Shown here: positions 54,935 to 64,000 of the stretch, one piece after another
Numbering within the stretch: position 1 is the first letter of the stretch
Layout: every line of letters starts with the position of its first letter
Assembly: GCA_024998565.1 (NCBI GenBank)
Contig: JACOEM010000013.1
Coordinates: 1-64,000 of the forward strand
Length of the DNA stretch: 64,000 bases
From: Nitrospira sp.
Lineage (GTDB): Bacteria; Nitrospirota; Nitrospiria; Nitrospirales; Nitrospiraceae
Direction: 5' to 3'
The notes under the pieces: generated by a model
Database searches by the model: none
Seen by the model: the letters and a program-made list of their open reading frames with translations, nothing else
Told to the model about the DNA's origin: nothing
Made by a program: the position numbers and the translations under genes

Positions 54935-55610
54935 GTGATCCCTCCTCAGGCGAGGGCCGGATCCCGGACTTTCCGAATCGAGTCCCGAGTTCACGATACA
55001 CCTCGTTCAGCGTCACATCGTGGTACCCCAGCACCAGCAAGGTGTGAAAGAGCAGATCGGCTGTCTCGTAGATGATCTCATCCCGCTTTTGATTCTTTGC
55101 GGCAATGATCACTTCTCCCGCCTCTTCTGCCACCTTCTTGAGAATGCGATCAGCTCCGCCCTGCAAGAGTTTCGACACATAGGAGTCGGGCTGCGGACTG
55201 GCCTTCCGGCTCAAAATGGTCTGATACACCCGATCCAAGATCCCGCCACCGGCATCCTGGGTTTTCTCCTCACCGGCCTGCCCCTCTTGCGTCATACGGG
55301 CGAAAAAGCAGGCACGTTCACCGGTATGGCAGGTCGGTCCGACAGGTTCCGCTTTCACGAGGATCGTGTCACGATCACAATCGACAAAGAGGTCCTTCAC
55401 CTTGAGGAAATGCCCGGACGTCTCGCCCTTCTCCCACAACTTCCGGCGAGACCGGCTCCAAAAGTGAACGGACCGCGTCTGAAGTGTCTTGGCAATGGCA
55501 TCTTGATTCATATACCCGACCATCAGCACGGTACCATCCAGCCAATCTTGAATCACAGCAGGGATCAACCCCTGCCCGTCAAACGTCATGGCCCGACTTT
55601 CTTTCGACAT
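54927..55610 (-). CDS. hisI: Bifunctional phosphoribosyl-AMP cyclohydrolase / phosphoribosyl-ATP pyrophosphatase
   Basis: 227 residues. The N-terminal HisI domain (about 10-115) has MVGYMNQDAIAKTL, HFWSRSRRKLWEKGETSG and the zinc cysteines in DCDRDTILVKAEPVGPTCHTGERACFF. The C-terminal HisE domain (about 130-215) has KLLQGGADRILKKVAEEAGEVIIAAKN. It catalyses steps 2 and 3 of histidine synthesis. The ATG at 55610 has GGAG nine bases upstream; an earlier ATG at 55625 directly abuts the hisF stop. Confidence 0.94.
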   Translation of the reverse strand: MSKESRAMTFDGQGLIPAVIQDWLDGTVLMVGYMNQDAIAKTLQTRSVHFWSRSRRKLWEKGETSGHFLKVKDLFVDCDRDTILVKAEPVGPTCHTGERACFFARMTQEGQAGEEKTQDAGGGILDRVYQTILSRKASPQPDSYVSKLLQGGADRILKKVAEEAGEVIIAAKNQKRDEIIYETADLLFHTLLVLGYHDVTLNEVYRELGTRFGKSGIRPSPEEGSRG

Positions 55611-55625
55611 CACCTTCTGCTCCAT

Positions 55626-56396
55626 CTAGGCTGGGCTCAGTCTCACCGGGACCCCGCGGTCTCGCAGATAGGCCTTCGCCTGCTGAATGGTATGGGTTCG
55701 ATAATGAAAGATCGAGGCGGCCAGGACGGCGTCCGCCTTCCCTTTCACCAACCCTTCGTAGAGATGCTCCAAGGTCCCCACCCCGCCCGAGGCAATCACC
55801 GGAATCGAGAGACGCTCCGAAATCGCCGCAGTCAGCGCCAAATCATACCCGTTCTGGCGACCATCCTGGTCCATACTGGTCAGGAGGATCTCTCCGGCCC
55901 CGTACCCTTCCATCCGTTGCGCCCACTCGACTGCGTCCAGACCGGTTGGTTTTCTTCCACCGTGGGTAAATACTTCCCAGCGACCCGCCTGGCCGGACTG
56001 TTTGGCGTCGATCGCCACCACGATGCACTGGGTACCGAATCGCTGGGCAGCCTCGCGAACAAATTCCGGTTGCTGCACCGCCGTCGTATTGATACTCACT
56101 TTGTCGGCCCCGGCGTTCAGCAAGGTCCGAATATCATCCAACGTACGCACCCCGCCTCCGACCGTAAGCGGCATAAACACACGAGCGGCGGTTTGCTCCA
56201 CTACATCGATGATGGTCTTGCGGTTTTCGTGTGAGGCGGTGATATCCAAAAAGCACAATTCGTCCGCGCCTTCGCGATCATAGATGGTCGCTACCTCGAC
56301 CGGATCGCCGGCATCCCGCAAATTCACAAAGCTCACGCCTTTGACGACTCGACCATCCTTCACATCCAAGCAGGGAATAATGCGTTTGGTCAGCAT
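55626..56396 (-). CDS. hisF: Imidazole glycerol phosphate synthase cyclase subunit
   Basis: 256 residues forming a TIM barrel. It begins [20 protein letters not shown] (catalytic D11) and has [28 protein letters not shown] in part and catalytic D in LLTSMDQDG. With HisH it converts PRFAR plus ammonia to imidazole glycerol phosphate and AICAR. The longer upstream frame is rejected because the conserved N terminus starts at 56396. hisA lies upstream. Confidence 0.95.
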   Translation of the reverse strand: MLTKRIIPCLDVKDGRVVKGVSFVNLRDAGDPVEVATIYDREGADELCFLDITASHENRKTIIDVVEQTAARVFMPLTVGGGVRTLDDIRTLLNAGADKVSINTTAVQQPEFVREAAQRFGTQCIVVAIDAKQSGQAGRWEVFTHGGRKPTGLDAVEWAQRMEGYGAGEILLTSMDQDGRQNGYDLALTAAISERLSIPVIASGGVGTLEHLYEGLVKGKADAVLAASIFHYRTHTIQQAKAYLRDRGVPVRLSPA

Positions 56397-56470
56397 AGAG
56401 GTTTGTGGCGTGTGACATGTGGAATCTGAAGGGAGCCGGTTCTTGTTGCGCGCAGCCTCATGCAAGCTCC

Positions 56471-57196
56471 TCAACGTATTCCGATGGCTGCAACCGCTGC
56501 CGCATAATCCAATTTCCCGTCGTAGAGGGCCTTGCCGACGATGGCCCCCTCCACGCGAGGACCGAGCGCATGCACCGCCTGCAGATCTTCCACACGCGTG
56601 ATGCCACCGGACGCGATGACGGGAAATGACGAACAATCAACGACTTCTCGCAACGCCGTCAGGTTCGGCCCATTGAGCATTCCATCCCGGGCGATATCGG
56701 TGTAAATGACGGCCCCCAGTTCAAGGCCGGCAAGTTCTTTGAGGAGATCGATGGCCTTGGTTTCGGACACTGCCGTCCAGCCCTTCACCGCGACCTTCCC
56801 GTCTCGCGCGTCGAGTCCCAACAAAATACGCCGAGGGAACTCCTGACAGGCCTGCGCCAGAAACGTTCGATCCATAAGGGCAGCCGTGCCGAGCACCACG
56901 CGCGCCACACCCGCATGGAGATATCGCCGCACGGTCTCAATGGTCCGGATTCCACCTCCCACCTGCACCTTCACGCTGACTGTCTTCATGACCGCTTCGA
57001 TCTGGGTAAGATTCTTCGGCTCCCCATCGACGGCGCCGTTCAGATCGACGACATGAATAAGATCGGCGCCTTGCTGCTGCCAGCGGCCGGCCACCGAGGG
57101 CACGTCTTCGGAATACACCGTTTCAGCGGCCATGTCGCCCTGCCGCAATCGGACGCAACGGCCGTCTTTGAGATCAATTGCCGGAATTACACGCAT
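56471..57196 (-). CDS. hisA: Phosphoribosylformimino-5-aminoimidazole carboxamide ribotide isomerase
   Basis: 241 residues, TIM barrel. [20 protein letters not shown] carries catalytic D8, and [10 protein letters not shown] carries the second catalytic aspartate. [13 protein letters not shown] is a phosphate-binding loop. It opens the ribose ring of ProFAR in step 4 of histidine synthesis. A purine-rich AGGTGG lies before the ATG at 57196. Confidence 0.95.
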   Translation of the reverse strand: MRVIPAIDLKDGRCVRLRQGDMAAETVYSEDVPSVAGRWQQQGADLIHVVDLNGAVDGEPKNLTQIEAVMKTVSVKVQVGGGIRTIETVRRYLHAGVARVVLGTAALMDRTFLAQACQEFPRRILLGLDARDGKVAVKGWTAVSETKAIDLLKELAGLELGAVIYTDIARDGMLNGPNLTALREVVDCSSFPVIASGGITRVEDLQAVHALGPRVEGAIVGKALYDGKLDYAAAVAAIGIR

Positions 57197-57218
57197 ACCA
57201 CCACCTGTCGCAACACGT

Positions 57219-57953
57219 TCATTTTGCCTCACCCGCTGCGCCACCATAGGGAAACGCGTCCGCCAATTCGGCCGCTCCATAGGCGGCTAGCTCCTCGGCA
57301 GTGACAAACGCGCCATAGCGCTGCACGAAGCCTAGGAAGTCTTCCGTCATCGGCCGCTGCTTCTCATAGTAGTTGCCCTCCCACAGGACCGTACCGTCCG
57401 GCGCGACCAGGTTCACCTCGAATCCTACGGCGGCGGGCGGGTCCGCGCCCAGTCGACTACCGACACGTTCCTGATAGACGAGCACCTTGCCGCTGAGTGC
57501 CGCATCGGCTCCGAGCCGTTGCGCGATCTTGTGGGCCGGCATCGGTTCCGTCGCAGTCCCCGCGGAAATTTCCCGCGCAACTCTTACGGATTCGTTGGGG
57601 GAAAGCAGTCGCAACCCTGATCGGGCTTTGAGTTTTGTCCACATCAAATCCGTGACTTTCTCACCTGCAGAGGCCGGCACGCGATGAGTCTGGCGCACGG
57701 ACTCATCGGTCGTTGGAGGAACCCCGACAGCCATGTCGGACCGTCTTGCGCCGGACGGGACGGGAAACGCGGGCCCGGACGCCTCGACCGCTTGAGGAGT
57801 CGCCATCGTTTCAAACGGAATGAGGGCGATTGTGCGGACCGGATACTTTTCCAACTGCGACGAGGCTTTGGACGTCACTTTCGTCCCGCTGCAGCCCGCC
57901 AGAAGCAGCAACGCCATCGGAATCCATAGCGCCCGCACAGACCAGCCTCTCAC
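57219..57953 (-). CDS. Lipoprotein embedded in the his operon
   Basis: 244 residues from a GTG that overlaps the hisH stop by four bases. Lipobox LLAGC gives lipidated C21. The mature part has VRTIALIPFETMA, AGEKVTDLMWTKLKARSGLRLLSP and APDGTVLWEGNYYEKQRPMTEDFLGF. This order resembles lipoproteins that supply a CsgG/LpoB-like nucleotide-fold domain, but I do not assign a family. It has no obvious link to histidine synthesis; tight packing suggests at least shared transcription. Confidence 0.75.
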   Translation of the reverse strand: MRGWSVRALWIPMALLLLAGCSGTKVTSKASSQLEKYPVRTIALIPFETMATPQAVEASGPAFPVPSGARRSDMAVGVPPTTDESVRQTHRVPASAGEKVTDLMWTKLKARSGLRLLSPNESVRVAREISAGTATEPMPAHKIAQRLGADAALSGKVLVYQERVGSRLGADPPAAVGFEVNLVAPDGTVLWEGNYYEKQRPMTEDFLGFVQRYGAFVTAEELAAYGAAELADAFPYGGAAGEAK

Positions 57954-58558
57954 GTCCAGGCCCCGAAGTTCTTGATCACTTGAAGTCCGACCGCTTGGCT
58001 TTTTTCAGGATGAAACTGACAGGCGACGACATTGTCTTTCCACACGGCAGATGCAAAGGACCGCCCGTACTCGGTCACGGTGGCGATCACCGAGGACTCA
58101 ACCGGCTCAACGTAGTAGGAATGTACAAAATAACAATAGCTACCGGTCGCGATGCCTGCAAACGGAGGGGCGGATTGCACGATTTGAATCTCGTTCCACC
58201 CCATATGCGGCACTTTCAGCGGGGGCTCCAGCACAATTTTTTTCACCCGCCCCGGTATGATGCCGAGACCTTTGTGCACCCCGAACTCTTCACTCTCCGT
58301 GAACAGCAATTGCAGTCCCAGGCAGATGCCCAGAAAAGGTTTTCCGGATTGAACGGCGGCATGAATCGGCGCGATCAATTCATACCGTTCCAGATTCGCC
58401 ATGCAATCCCCGAAGGCTCCCACGCCGGGCAATACCACGTGACTGGCATCCGCAATGACGCGAGCCTCGCGCGTGACCACCGCCTGATGTCCCATCGCCT
58501 CAAAGGCCTTGGAGACACTCCGCAAATTACCCATGCCGTAATCGATGATGGCAATCAT
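57950..58558 (-). CDS. hisH: Imidazole glycerol phosphate synthase glutamine amidotransferase subunit
   Basis: 202 residues. Class I glutamine amidotransferase triad: C in GICLGLQLLFTESEEFG, H and E in QFHPEKSQAVG. The N terminus MIAIIDYGMGNLRSV is diagnostic of HisH. It supplies ammonia to HisF. The start at 58558 is fixed by that N terminus; the upstream extension in the same frame is not conserved-looking and no good ribosome-binding site is seen. Confidence 0.95.
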   Translation of the reverse strand: MIAIIDYGMGNLRSVSKAFEAMGHQAVVTREARVIADASHVVLPGVGAFGDCMANLERYELIAPIHAAVQSGKPFLGICLGLQLLFTESEEFGVHKGLGIIPGRVKKIVLEPPLKVPHMGWNEIQIVQSAPPFAGIATGSYCYFVHSYYVEPVESSVIATVTEYGRSFASAVWKDNVVACQFHPEKSQAVGLQVIKNFGAWT

Positions 58559-58644
58559 ATATCGCGTTCGGAGACGGCCCGTGGGGACTCGGTGGACGAC
58601 GGATAGGCCGGCAGACACTGCCCCGCTCGCACCACCGCTGTTAC

Positions 58645-59250
58645 CTAGAGGCTTCCCTTCGTGGAGAGGACGGCCCCAGACAAACGCTCTTCCAACGCGG
58701 TGGCTTGATCCAACGCTCGGGCCAACGCCTTGAAGATAGCTTCCATAATGTGGTGCGGATTGCGTCCGTACTGGAGATTCACATGCAGATTCAGCCCACC
58801 GTGGGTCACAAAGGCCTGGAAAAAATCCTCAAAGAGGCCCAGGTCGAATGTCTTGATCTTTCGATCCGGCAAATTGACGTTGTACACCAGATAAGGGCGC
58901 CCGCTGAGATCCACCGTCACCTGGGCGAGGGTTTCATCCAGCGGGACCGAGGCGAATCCGAATCGCTTGATCCCCGCCTTTTCACCCAAGGCCTGATTCA
59001 GCGCCTTGCCCATGACGATCCCGACGTCTTCTACCGTATGATGTTCGTCGATGTCGATATCGCCCTTGGCCTGGACCGTCAGGTCAAAGAACCCATGCTT
59101 GGCAAGCAGATCCAGCATGTGGTCGAAGAACCGGATGGAGGTCTCGACCTTGCCCTGGCCGGTGCCGTCCAGAGTCCATTCGACGCGGATGTCCGTTTCC
59201 TTCGTAGCACGGTGAAGCGAGGCCTGCCTGGGAACACCGTTCTTTTTCAT
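58645..59250 (-). CDS. hisB: Imidazoleglycerol-phosphate dehydratase
   Basis: 201 residues, the monofunctional form without the phosphatase domain. Manganese-binding motifs [24 protein letters not shown] and [17 protein letters not shown] are clear. It dehydrates imidazole glycerol phosphate in step 6. Its ATG overlaps the hisD stop by four bases. A separate histidinol-phosphatase is not seen in the window. Confidence 0.96.
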   Translation of the reverse strand: MKKNGVPRQASLHRATKETDIRVEWTLDGTGQGKVETSIRFFDHMLDLLAKHGFFDLTVQAKGDIDIDEHHTVEDVGIVMGKALNQALGEKAGIKRFGFASVPLDETLAQVTVDLSGRPYLVYNVNLPDRKIKTFDLGLFEDFFQAFVTHGGLNLHVNLQYGRNPHHIMEAIFKALARALDQATALEERLSGAVLSTKGSL

Positions 59251-60530
59251 GCGAACCTGCTTTGGGCTGATTTGGCGTGCGCATCGAAGCCCTCGATATG
59301 CGCCAGTCGGACGATATGATCCTTGGCTTTCGTCAACTCTTCCTTGGTGTAATGCACGATGTTGCTCACCTTCACGTAATCGTTGACCGACAACGGCGAA
59401 AAGAAGCGGGCCGTCGCCCCGGTCGGCAACACATGGTTCGGACCGGCGACGTAATCCGCCACCGCAGGCGGTGTATACCGGCCCAGAAACAGGGCCCCGG
59501 CGTGCCGAACCTGTTCCAAATAATCGAACGGCCGGTCGACCGAGAGGGTAAGATGCTCGGGCGCGATCGCATTCGCCACCTCAATGGCTTCATCCATGGT
59601 AGGAACGACGAATGCCACAAAATGTCGGGCAATCGACTTCGCCGCAATTTTCTCTCGTTGCAAGCCTTTCAACTGCACCTGAATCAGGCGCACCACTTCT
59701 TTGGCCAACGACGCGGAGGTCGTCACGAGGTAGACCTGCGCATCTTCGTCATGCTCCGCCTCGCAGAGCAGATCCGCCGCCACATGTGCCGGCTTGGCGT
59801 CATCATCCGCCACCACGAGCAACTCACTGGGACCGGCCACCATATCGATACCGACGGTGCCATAGAGCAGTCGCTTGGCCGTAGCGACGAAAATATTGCC
59901 GGGCCCCACAATTTTATCGACTTTGGCGATGGTCTTCGTCCCGAACGCCATCGCGCCGATGGCCTGCACACCGCCGACGCGGTAGATTTCATCCACACCG
60001 GCAATATCCGCGGCTACCAACAGATAGGGATTGATCTCGCCTTTTGGGGTCGGGGTACACATCACGATACGCCGAACACCCGCCACTTTTGCAGGAATCG
60101 CGCACATCAATACCGACGAGGGATACACGGCCTTGCCGCCCGGCACATACACGCCGACGGCGTCCAGGGACGTGACCATCTGACCGAGTGTGGCGTTCTG
60201 TTCCTGGTACATCCAGGTTTTGGTGCGCTGACGCTCATGGAATTGCCGGACACGTTCCGCGGCATAGCGGAGGGAATCCCCCTCATCCTTGCGAATGTGG
60301 TAGTAGGCCTCTTTGATGTCTTCGGGAGCGACACGCATGTGATCGAGCTTCAAGGACAGCCGATCGAACTTTTTCGTATACCGGAGGACTGCACGATCCC
60401 CGCCCCGCTCCACGGCCTTCAGAATCGTGCGCACGCTCTTCTCCACGCCTGCGCCTTGACTGCGCGAGCGGGTTACGATTTTTCGCAACGCCTTGTCATA
60501 CGCCCGATCGGTGCTCGCCAGAATGGTCAT
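59247..60530 (-). CDS. hisD: Histidinol dehydrogenase
   Basis: 427 residues. The signature with [37 protein letters not shown] in part supplies zinc ligands; [20 protein letters not shown] and [12 protein letters not shown] follow near the C terminus. It oxidises histidinol to histidine in two NAD-dependent steps. It lies 51 bases from hisG and overlaps hisB. Confidence 0.96.
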   Translation of the reverse strand: MTILASTDRAYDKALRKIVTRSRSQGAGVEKSVRTILKAVERGGDRAVLRYTKKFDRLSLKLDHMRVAPEDIKEAYYHIRKDEGDSLRYAAERVRQFHERQRTKTWMYQEQNATLGQMVTSLDAVGVYVPGGKAVYPSSVLMCAIPAKVAGVRRIVMCTPTPKGEINPYLLVAADIAGVDEIYRVGGVQAIGAMAFGTKTIAKVDKIVGPGNIFVATAKRLLYGTVGIDMVAGPSELLVVADDDAKPAHVAADLLCEAEHDEDAQVYLVTTSASLAKEVVRLIQVQLKGLQREKIAAKSIARHFVAFVVPTMDEAIEVANAIAPEHLTLSVDRPFDYLEQVRHAGALFLGRYTPPAVADYVAGPNHVLPTGATARFFSPLSVNDYVKVSNIVHYTKEELTKAKDHIVRLAHIEGFDAHAKSAQSRFA

Positions 60531-60580
60531 ATCATCTGTCCCGCCGCTTCGACACCGGCCACGAACTGAGAGACTTACGT

Positions 60581-61282
60581 TTATGCGCGCACTGCAGCCC
60601 CGCGGCCATCTTCCACCGCTACAGCAGCGCGCAGCCGCTCGATCAACACCTTGAGCGGCTCATGTTTCAATTTGAGGCTGGCCCGGTTCACAATCAACCT
60701 GGCGGTCGAGTGCGTGATCACCTCAACCTCCGCCAAGTCATGCGCCTTAAGCGTACTGCCCGTTTCAACCAAATCGACAATTCGATCGGCTAATCCGACA
60801 ATCGGCGCGAGTTCGATAGAACCGTACAGTTTCACAATTTCGACCGGCACCCCACGCTGATTGAAATACCGTTCGGTGACGTTGGGGTACTTCGTCGCCA
60901 CACGAATCTTCGACGACCACCGGTCCGGCGAGGGCTGCCCCTGCAGTGCGGCGACCGAGATTCTACACGCTCCGACCTTCAAATCCAACGGCTCATAGAC
61001 GTCGCTCCCCTGCTCCAGCAACACATCTTTACCGACCACCCCGACATCCGCCGCTCCGTGCTCGACATAGGTGGGCACATCGGTCGGCCTGACGATCAGG
61101 AAAGTGGCATCGTTGGACGAACAGGCAAACACCAACTTACGACTCTCCGTCGACAGGCCGGGACTGTAGTAGCCGGCTTGTTTCAGCAGATGCAGCACCG
61201 GCCCCAACAACTTGCCCTTGGACAGCGCAATGGTCAGGCCCTGCGACTTCTTGCTGCGTGATTTCGTCGCCCCCACGGTCAC
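60581..61282 (-). CDS. hisG: ATP phosphoribosyltransferase, short form
   Basis: 233 residues from a GTG overlapping the murA stop. Catalytic core begins LTIALSKGKLLGPVLHLLKQAG; the PRPP loop is DLVETGSTLKAHDL. The C-terminal allosteric domain of long-form HisG (about 70 residues) is absent, so it is the short form, which normally needs the HisRS-like partner HisZ. No hisZ is in the window. It catalyses the first step of histidine synthesis. Confidence 0.93.
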   Translation of the reverse strand: MTVGATKSRSKKSQGLTIALSKGKLLGPVLHLLKQAGYYSPGLSTESRKLVFACSSNDATFLIVRPTDVPTYVEHGAADVGVVGKDVLLEQGSDVYEPLDLKVGACRISVAALQGQPSPDRWSSKIRVATKYPNVTERYFNQRGVPVEIVKLYGSIELAPIVGLADRIVDLVETGSTLKAHDLAEVEVITHSTARLIVNRASLKLKHEPLKVLIERLRAAVAVEDGRGAAVRA

Positions 61283-62535
61283 TTCCCCTTTCTTCGCTCC
61301 ACGCTGGCGCCTAATGCTCTGAACTTCTCCTCGAGACGCTCGTAGCCTCGATCGAGATGGTAGACTCGCGAGACTTCCGTCGTGCCCTCGGCGGCGAGCC
61401 CGGCCACGATCAATCCGGCGCTGGCGCGAAGGTCCGAGGCCATGACCGGTGCGCCCGTCAACCGCTCTTTCCCTGTAATGACGACCCGGTTTCCTTCGAC
61501 TCGAATATCCGCGCCCATACGGCGCAACTCCTCCACATGCATGAACCGGCTTTCGAAAATCGTTTCTGTGACGACGCTGGTCCCTTCGGCCACAGACATG
61601 AGCGCGACAAACTGCGCCTGCATATCGGTGGGAAATCCAGGATGCGGACTGGTCCGGACATTCGTCCCCTTCAGCCGTCCGGTGACCTTGAGGCGAATCC
61701 GTTCCTTTTCCTCGATCAACTCCACGCCACTTTCCCGCAGTTTGACCAACAGCGGCTCCATGTGCTTAGGTCGACAGCAATCCACCACCACCTCACCACC
61801 GGTAATGGCTCCGGCGACAAGATAGGTACCCGCCTCAATCCGGTCGGGAATCACGGCATGATCCGCGCCGTGCAGCTCCGTCACACCATCAATCGTAATC
61901 ATGTCCGTGCCCGCCCCGCTGATGCGCGCGCCACGCTTGACGAGAAAGGCGGCCAGATCGGTAATTTCAGGTTCTTTCGCCGCGTTTTCGAGCACTGTAG
62001 TTCCCTCGGCCAGGACGGCTGCCATCATGAGGTTCTCAGTGCCGGTCACGCTGGGCGTATCGAAGTAGATGCGAGCTCCTCTCAAACGACGCGCCGTCGC
62101 CTTGATATAGCCGTGCTCGATTTCGACGGTCGCGCCCATTTTTTCCAAGCCCGCGAGGTGGAAGTTGACCGGGCGAGACCCTATCGCACAACCGCCAGGG
62201 AGCGACACCTTCGCTTCACCCAATCTGGCCACGAGGGGGCCCAGCACTAAAACAGACGCCCGCATGGTTCGAACAAGATCGTACGGCGCTTCGGTGGAAG
62301 CAATCGCCTGAGCCTCCACAATCGTATGATTCGCCTCTTGCGCGACGGAAATGCCCAGCATGCCGAGCAACTTTCCCATCGTAAGCACATCGACGACCCG
62401 AGGCATATTCGAGAGCACACATTCGCCGCCTCCAAGAATGGTCGATGCGAGAATGGGCAATGCCGCGTTTTTCGCCCCGCTAGTGCGGACTTCTCCTCGT
62501 AGCGGCCTGCCGCCCTGGATGATGATCTGGTCCAT
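61279..62535 (-). CDS. murA: UDP-N-acetylglucosamine 1-carboxyvinyltransferase
   Basis: 418 residues. The PEP-binding catalytic cysteine is C116 in [17 protein letters not shown], the residue attacked by fosfomycin. [13 protein letters not shown] near residue 19 is the substrate-binding K-N pair. It commits UDP-GlcNAc to peptidoglycan synthesis. It lies between prmC and hisG. The stop overlaps the hisG start by four bases. Confidence 0.96.
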   Translation of the reverse strand: MDQIIIQGGRPLRGEVRTSGAKNAALPILASTILGGGECVLSNMPRVVDVLTMGKLLGMLGISVAQEANHTIVEAQAIASTEAPYDLVRTMRASVLVLGPLVARLGEAKVSLPGGCAIGSRPVNFHLAGLEKMGATVEIEHGYIKATARRLRGARIYFDTPSVTGTENLMMAAVLAEGTTVLENAAKEPEITDLAAFLVKRGARISGAGTDMITIDGVTELHGADHAVIPDRIEAGTYLVAGAITGGEVVVDCCRPKHMEPLLVKLRESGVELIEEKERIRLKVTGRLKGTNVRTSPHPGFPTDMQAQFVALMSVAEGTSVVTETIFESRFMHVEELRRMGADIRVEGNRVVITGKERLTGAPVMASDLRASAGLIVAGLAAEGTTEVSRVYHLDRGYERLEEKFRALGASVERRKGK

Positions 62536-62575
62536 GAGAATTACGAAGACGATCCGCCCGTTGCCGCTAGCATGC

Positions 62576-63505
62576 CTAGTTGACGATCAAGGGACTCGAC
62601 CTCTCCTCCTTCTTCTCGAAGCAAACCACGCGGTCAATGCCACCTTCGTCCCGCAGAACATCGTAGGTGCGAAACCATCCGCTTTTCTCGGCTTCGCGAC
62701 AGACCGACGCCGCCTGACCGAGGCCCACTTCCATCAGCAGCACCCCCCCGGACTTCAAATAGACGGGCGCTTGCTGCAGAAGCCGACGATGTACATCCAT
62801 TCCATCAGGCCCGCCGGCTAACGCCAAACGCGGCTCGAAACATCGTACCTCCGGCTGGAGCGTCACCAGATCGAAGTCGGCGATATAGGGCGGATTCGAC
62901 ACAACCACGTCCACCTGACTCGCCCACCCACGTTCGGCCAACGGTGCCAGCAGATCTCCCTGTACACATTCAATTCGCGCATCGAGTCCGTGTTGTTCCA
63001 TATTGGCCCGCGCCACAGCCAACGCGTCACCCGAGGCATCGATCGCCAGCACTCGCGCATCAGCTAGGGCCGAGGCCACAGACACAGCCAGGCAACCGGA
63101 CCCGGTTCCCACATCTACCACAACCGCCGCGGGATTCTGCCTGCATCGACGGATCGTCCCCTGAACCAATAAGACACTCTCTGGCCGCGGGATAAGGACA
63201 GCGGAGGTGACACGAAACTCCCGGCCGCAAAACTCCTGCGTGCCCAGCAGATACTGCAGCGGCTCACGGTTGGCGCGCCGTGCAACCAACTCTTGCACGT
63301 TCGCATAATCCACGGCCGACACAGGACGCTCACCCTGTACCCTTTGCATGAGCGGGGAAAGATGCAGCACATGCTCCAGCAGCCAGGCTGCCTCCAATGC
63401 AGGCTCCTCGATACCGGCCACGTGCAGACTCCGCTGAGCTTCAGCCAGCGCAGAACGGATGCTTCCTGCGGGGCTAGCGGCGATGCCGAGTTGATCCATA
63501 CTCAT
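62576..63505 (-). CDS. prmC: Release factor glutamine methyltransferase
   Basis: 309 residues. SAM motif [10 protein letters not shown] (131-140) and the catalytic N204-P-P-Y207 motif that binds the target glutamine amide. The N-terminal helical domain (about 15-85) recognises release factors. It methylates the glutamine of the GGQ loop in RF1 and RF2. Its ATG overlaps the prfA stop by four bases, so enzyme and substrate are translationally coupled. Confidence 0.95.
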   Translation of the reverse strand: MSMDQLGIAASPAGSIRSALAEAQRSLHVAGIEEPALEAAWLLEHVLHLSPLMQRVQGERPVSAVDYANVQELVARRANREPLQYLLGTQEFCGREFRVTSAVLIPRPESVLLVQGTIRRCRQNPAAVVVDVGTGSGCLAVSVASALADARVLAIDASGDALAVARANMEQHGLDARIECVQGDLLAPLAERGWASQVDVVVSNPPYIADFDLVTLQPEVRCFEPRLALAGGPDGMDVHRRLLQQAPVYLKSGGVLLMEVGLGQAASVCREAEKSGWFRTYDVLRDEGGIDRVVCFEKKEERSSPLIVN

Positions 63506-64000
63506 TTCGTTTCCAGGGAAGCCAAATGTTCATAGTGTGCGCGTAGCGCCTGAACAATCTCTTCCAGATCCCCGGCCAAGACTTGATCGAGTTTGTGCAC
63601 CGTCAGTCCGATGCGATGATCCGTCACACGGTTTTGAGGGAAATTGTACGTGCGGATCTTTTCGCTTCGGTCGCCCGTTCCCACCTGCGATTTACGGTTT
63701 TGTGCGATTTCCGCTTCCTGTTTTTCACGCTCGGCTTCGACAATCCGCGCCCGCAAATTCCGCATGGCTTTCGTTCGATTCTTGAGCTGCGACCGCTCAT
63801 CCTGGCAGCTGACGACCACGCCGGTCGGGATGTGGGTAATCCGGACCGCCGAATAGGTCGTATTGACACTCTGCCCGCCCGCTCCCGACGAACAAAACGT
63901 GTCGATACGCAAATCCTTCGGGTCGATATGCACGTCGACCTCATCCACCTCCGGCATGACCGCCACCGTCACCGTCGAGGTATGAATTCTTCCGCTGGCT
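63502..64000 (-). CDS. prfA: Peptide chain release factor 1 (C-terminal part, cut by window edge)
   Basis: The frame is open to base 64000. The visible 166 residues begin [21 protein letters not shown], the RF1 sequence just before the GGQ loop. [20 protein letters not shown] holds the GGQ motif that triggers peptidyl-tRNA hydrolysis. The C-terminal domain follows. RF1 is distinguished from RF2 by this stretch. The N-terminal codon-recognition part (PxT motif) lies outside the window. Confidence 0.95.
   Translation of the reverse strand, partial: ASGRIHTSTVTVAVMPEVDEVDVHIDPKDLRIDTFCSSGAGGQSVNTTYSAVRITHIPTGVVVSCQDERSQLKNRTKAMRNLRARIVEAEREKQEAEIAQNRKSQVGTGDRSEKIRTYNFPQNRVTDHRIGLTVHKLDQVLAGDLEEIVQALRAHYEHLASLETK

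Noticed and set aside
55020-56234. A 404-codon plus-strand open frame opposite hisI and hisF
   Set aside because: It spans two well-supported genes on the other strand and reads as low-complexity H/R/P-rich sequence.
59277-60569. A 430-codon plus-strand open frame opposite hisD
   Set aside because: The minus strand encodes an unmistakable histidinol dehydrogenase. The plus-strand product is rich in H, R and Q with no recognisable domain.

Overview
The window looks like a chromosomal segment of a Gram-negative, GC-rich bacterium, most likely a member of the phylum Nitrospirota (Nitrospira-like). That assignment is inferred from overall protein character and gene order, not from a search. Porins, TonB/ExbB/ExbD, several lipoproteins and MreBCD show a two-membrane cell. 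There is no insertion sequence, prophage module, CRISPR array or rRNA. RNA elements are one tRNA with anticodon CAU, RNase P RNA and a T-box leader.

Region 1 (1-5.2 kb, mixed): the N-terminal part of an EamA transporter, an O-methyltransferase, an M32 carboxypeptidase, a NarL-type response regulator, a degenerate receiver-only protein and a Panacea (SocA-like) domain protein.

Region 2 (5.4-19.6 kb, an iron-handling island): a Fur repressor, a complete FbpABC-type ferric ABC importer, ExbB-ExbD-TonB, a small lipoprotein and ApbE. Facing away from ApbE is a candidate Fur-box promoter followed by a 59-residue Com-like zinc-finger protein, a beta-barrel porin, a lipoprotein, an exported FMN-binding protein with an ApbE flavinylation motif, and a four-helix membrane protein with histidines. 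A strong terminator closes this set. An HD-GYP protein, an AraC regulator and two bacterioferritin genes follow. The two bacterioferritins have complementary defects: one keeps the haem methionine, the other keeps more of the ferroxidase residues. I read the whole as uptake, periplasmic reduction and storage of iron. The flavin-linked part is the best candidate here for an undescribed system.

Region 3 (19.8-36 kb, core functions on the minus strand): topA, dprA, rng, the cell-shape set mreB-mreC-mreD-mrdA-rodA, an RDD protein, a SurA-N-like protein on the plus strand, queA, a SpoIID/LytB protein, a DUF2905 protein and asd.

Region 4 (34-45 kb, branched-chain amino acids): ilvB-ilvN-ilvC-psd-pssA, then a leucine-type T-box attenuator, then leuA-cupin-leuB-NHL protein-asd. 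The T-box sits between pssA and leuA, so it can control leuA and downstream genes separately from ilvBNC.

Region 5 (45.4-54.5 kb): a small glutaredoxin-like gene whose 3' end is antisense to the 3' end of rnpB, rnpB itself, a second porin that shares a leader element with the first, an M48 metalloprotease lipoprotein, a short RNase HIII, a coiled-coil zinc-ribbon protein, tRNA(CAU), and the dnaG-rpoD pair.

Region 6 (54.6-64 kb): a tightly packed minus-strand operon prfA(partial)-prmC-murA-hisG-hisD-hisB-hisH-lipoprotein-hisA-hisF-hisIE-HIT. Most junctions overlap by a few bases. It joins translation termination, peptidoglycan synthesis and nearly the whole histidine pathway.
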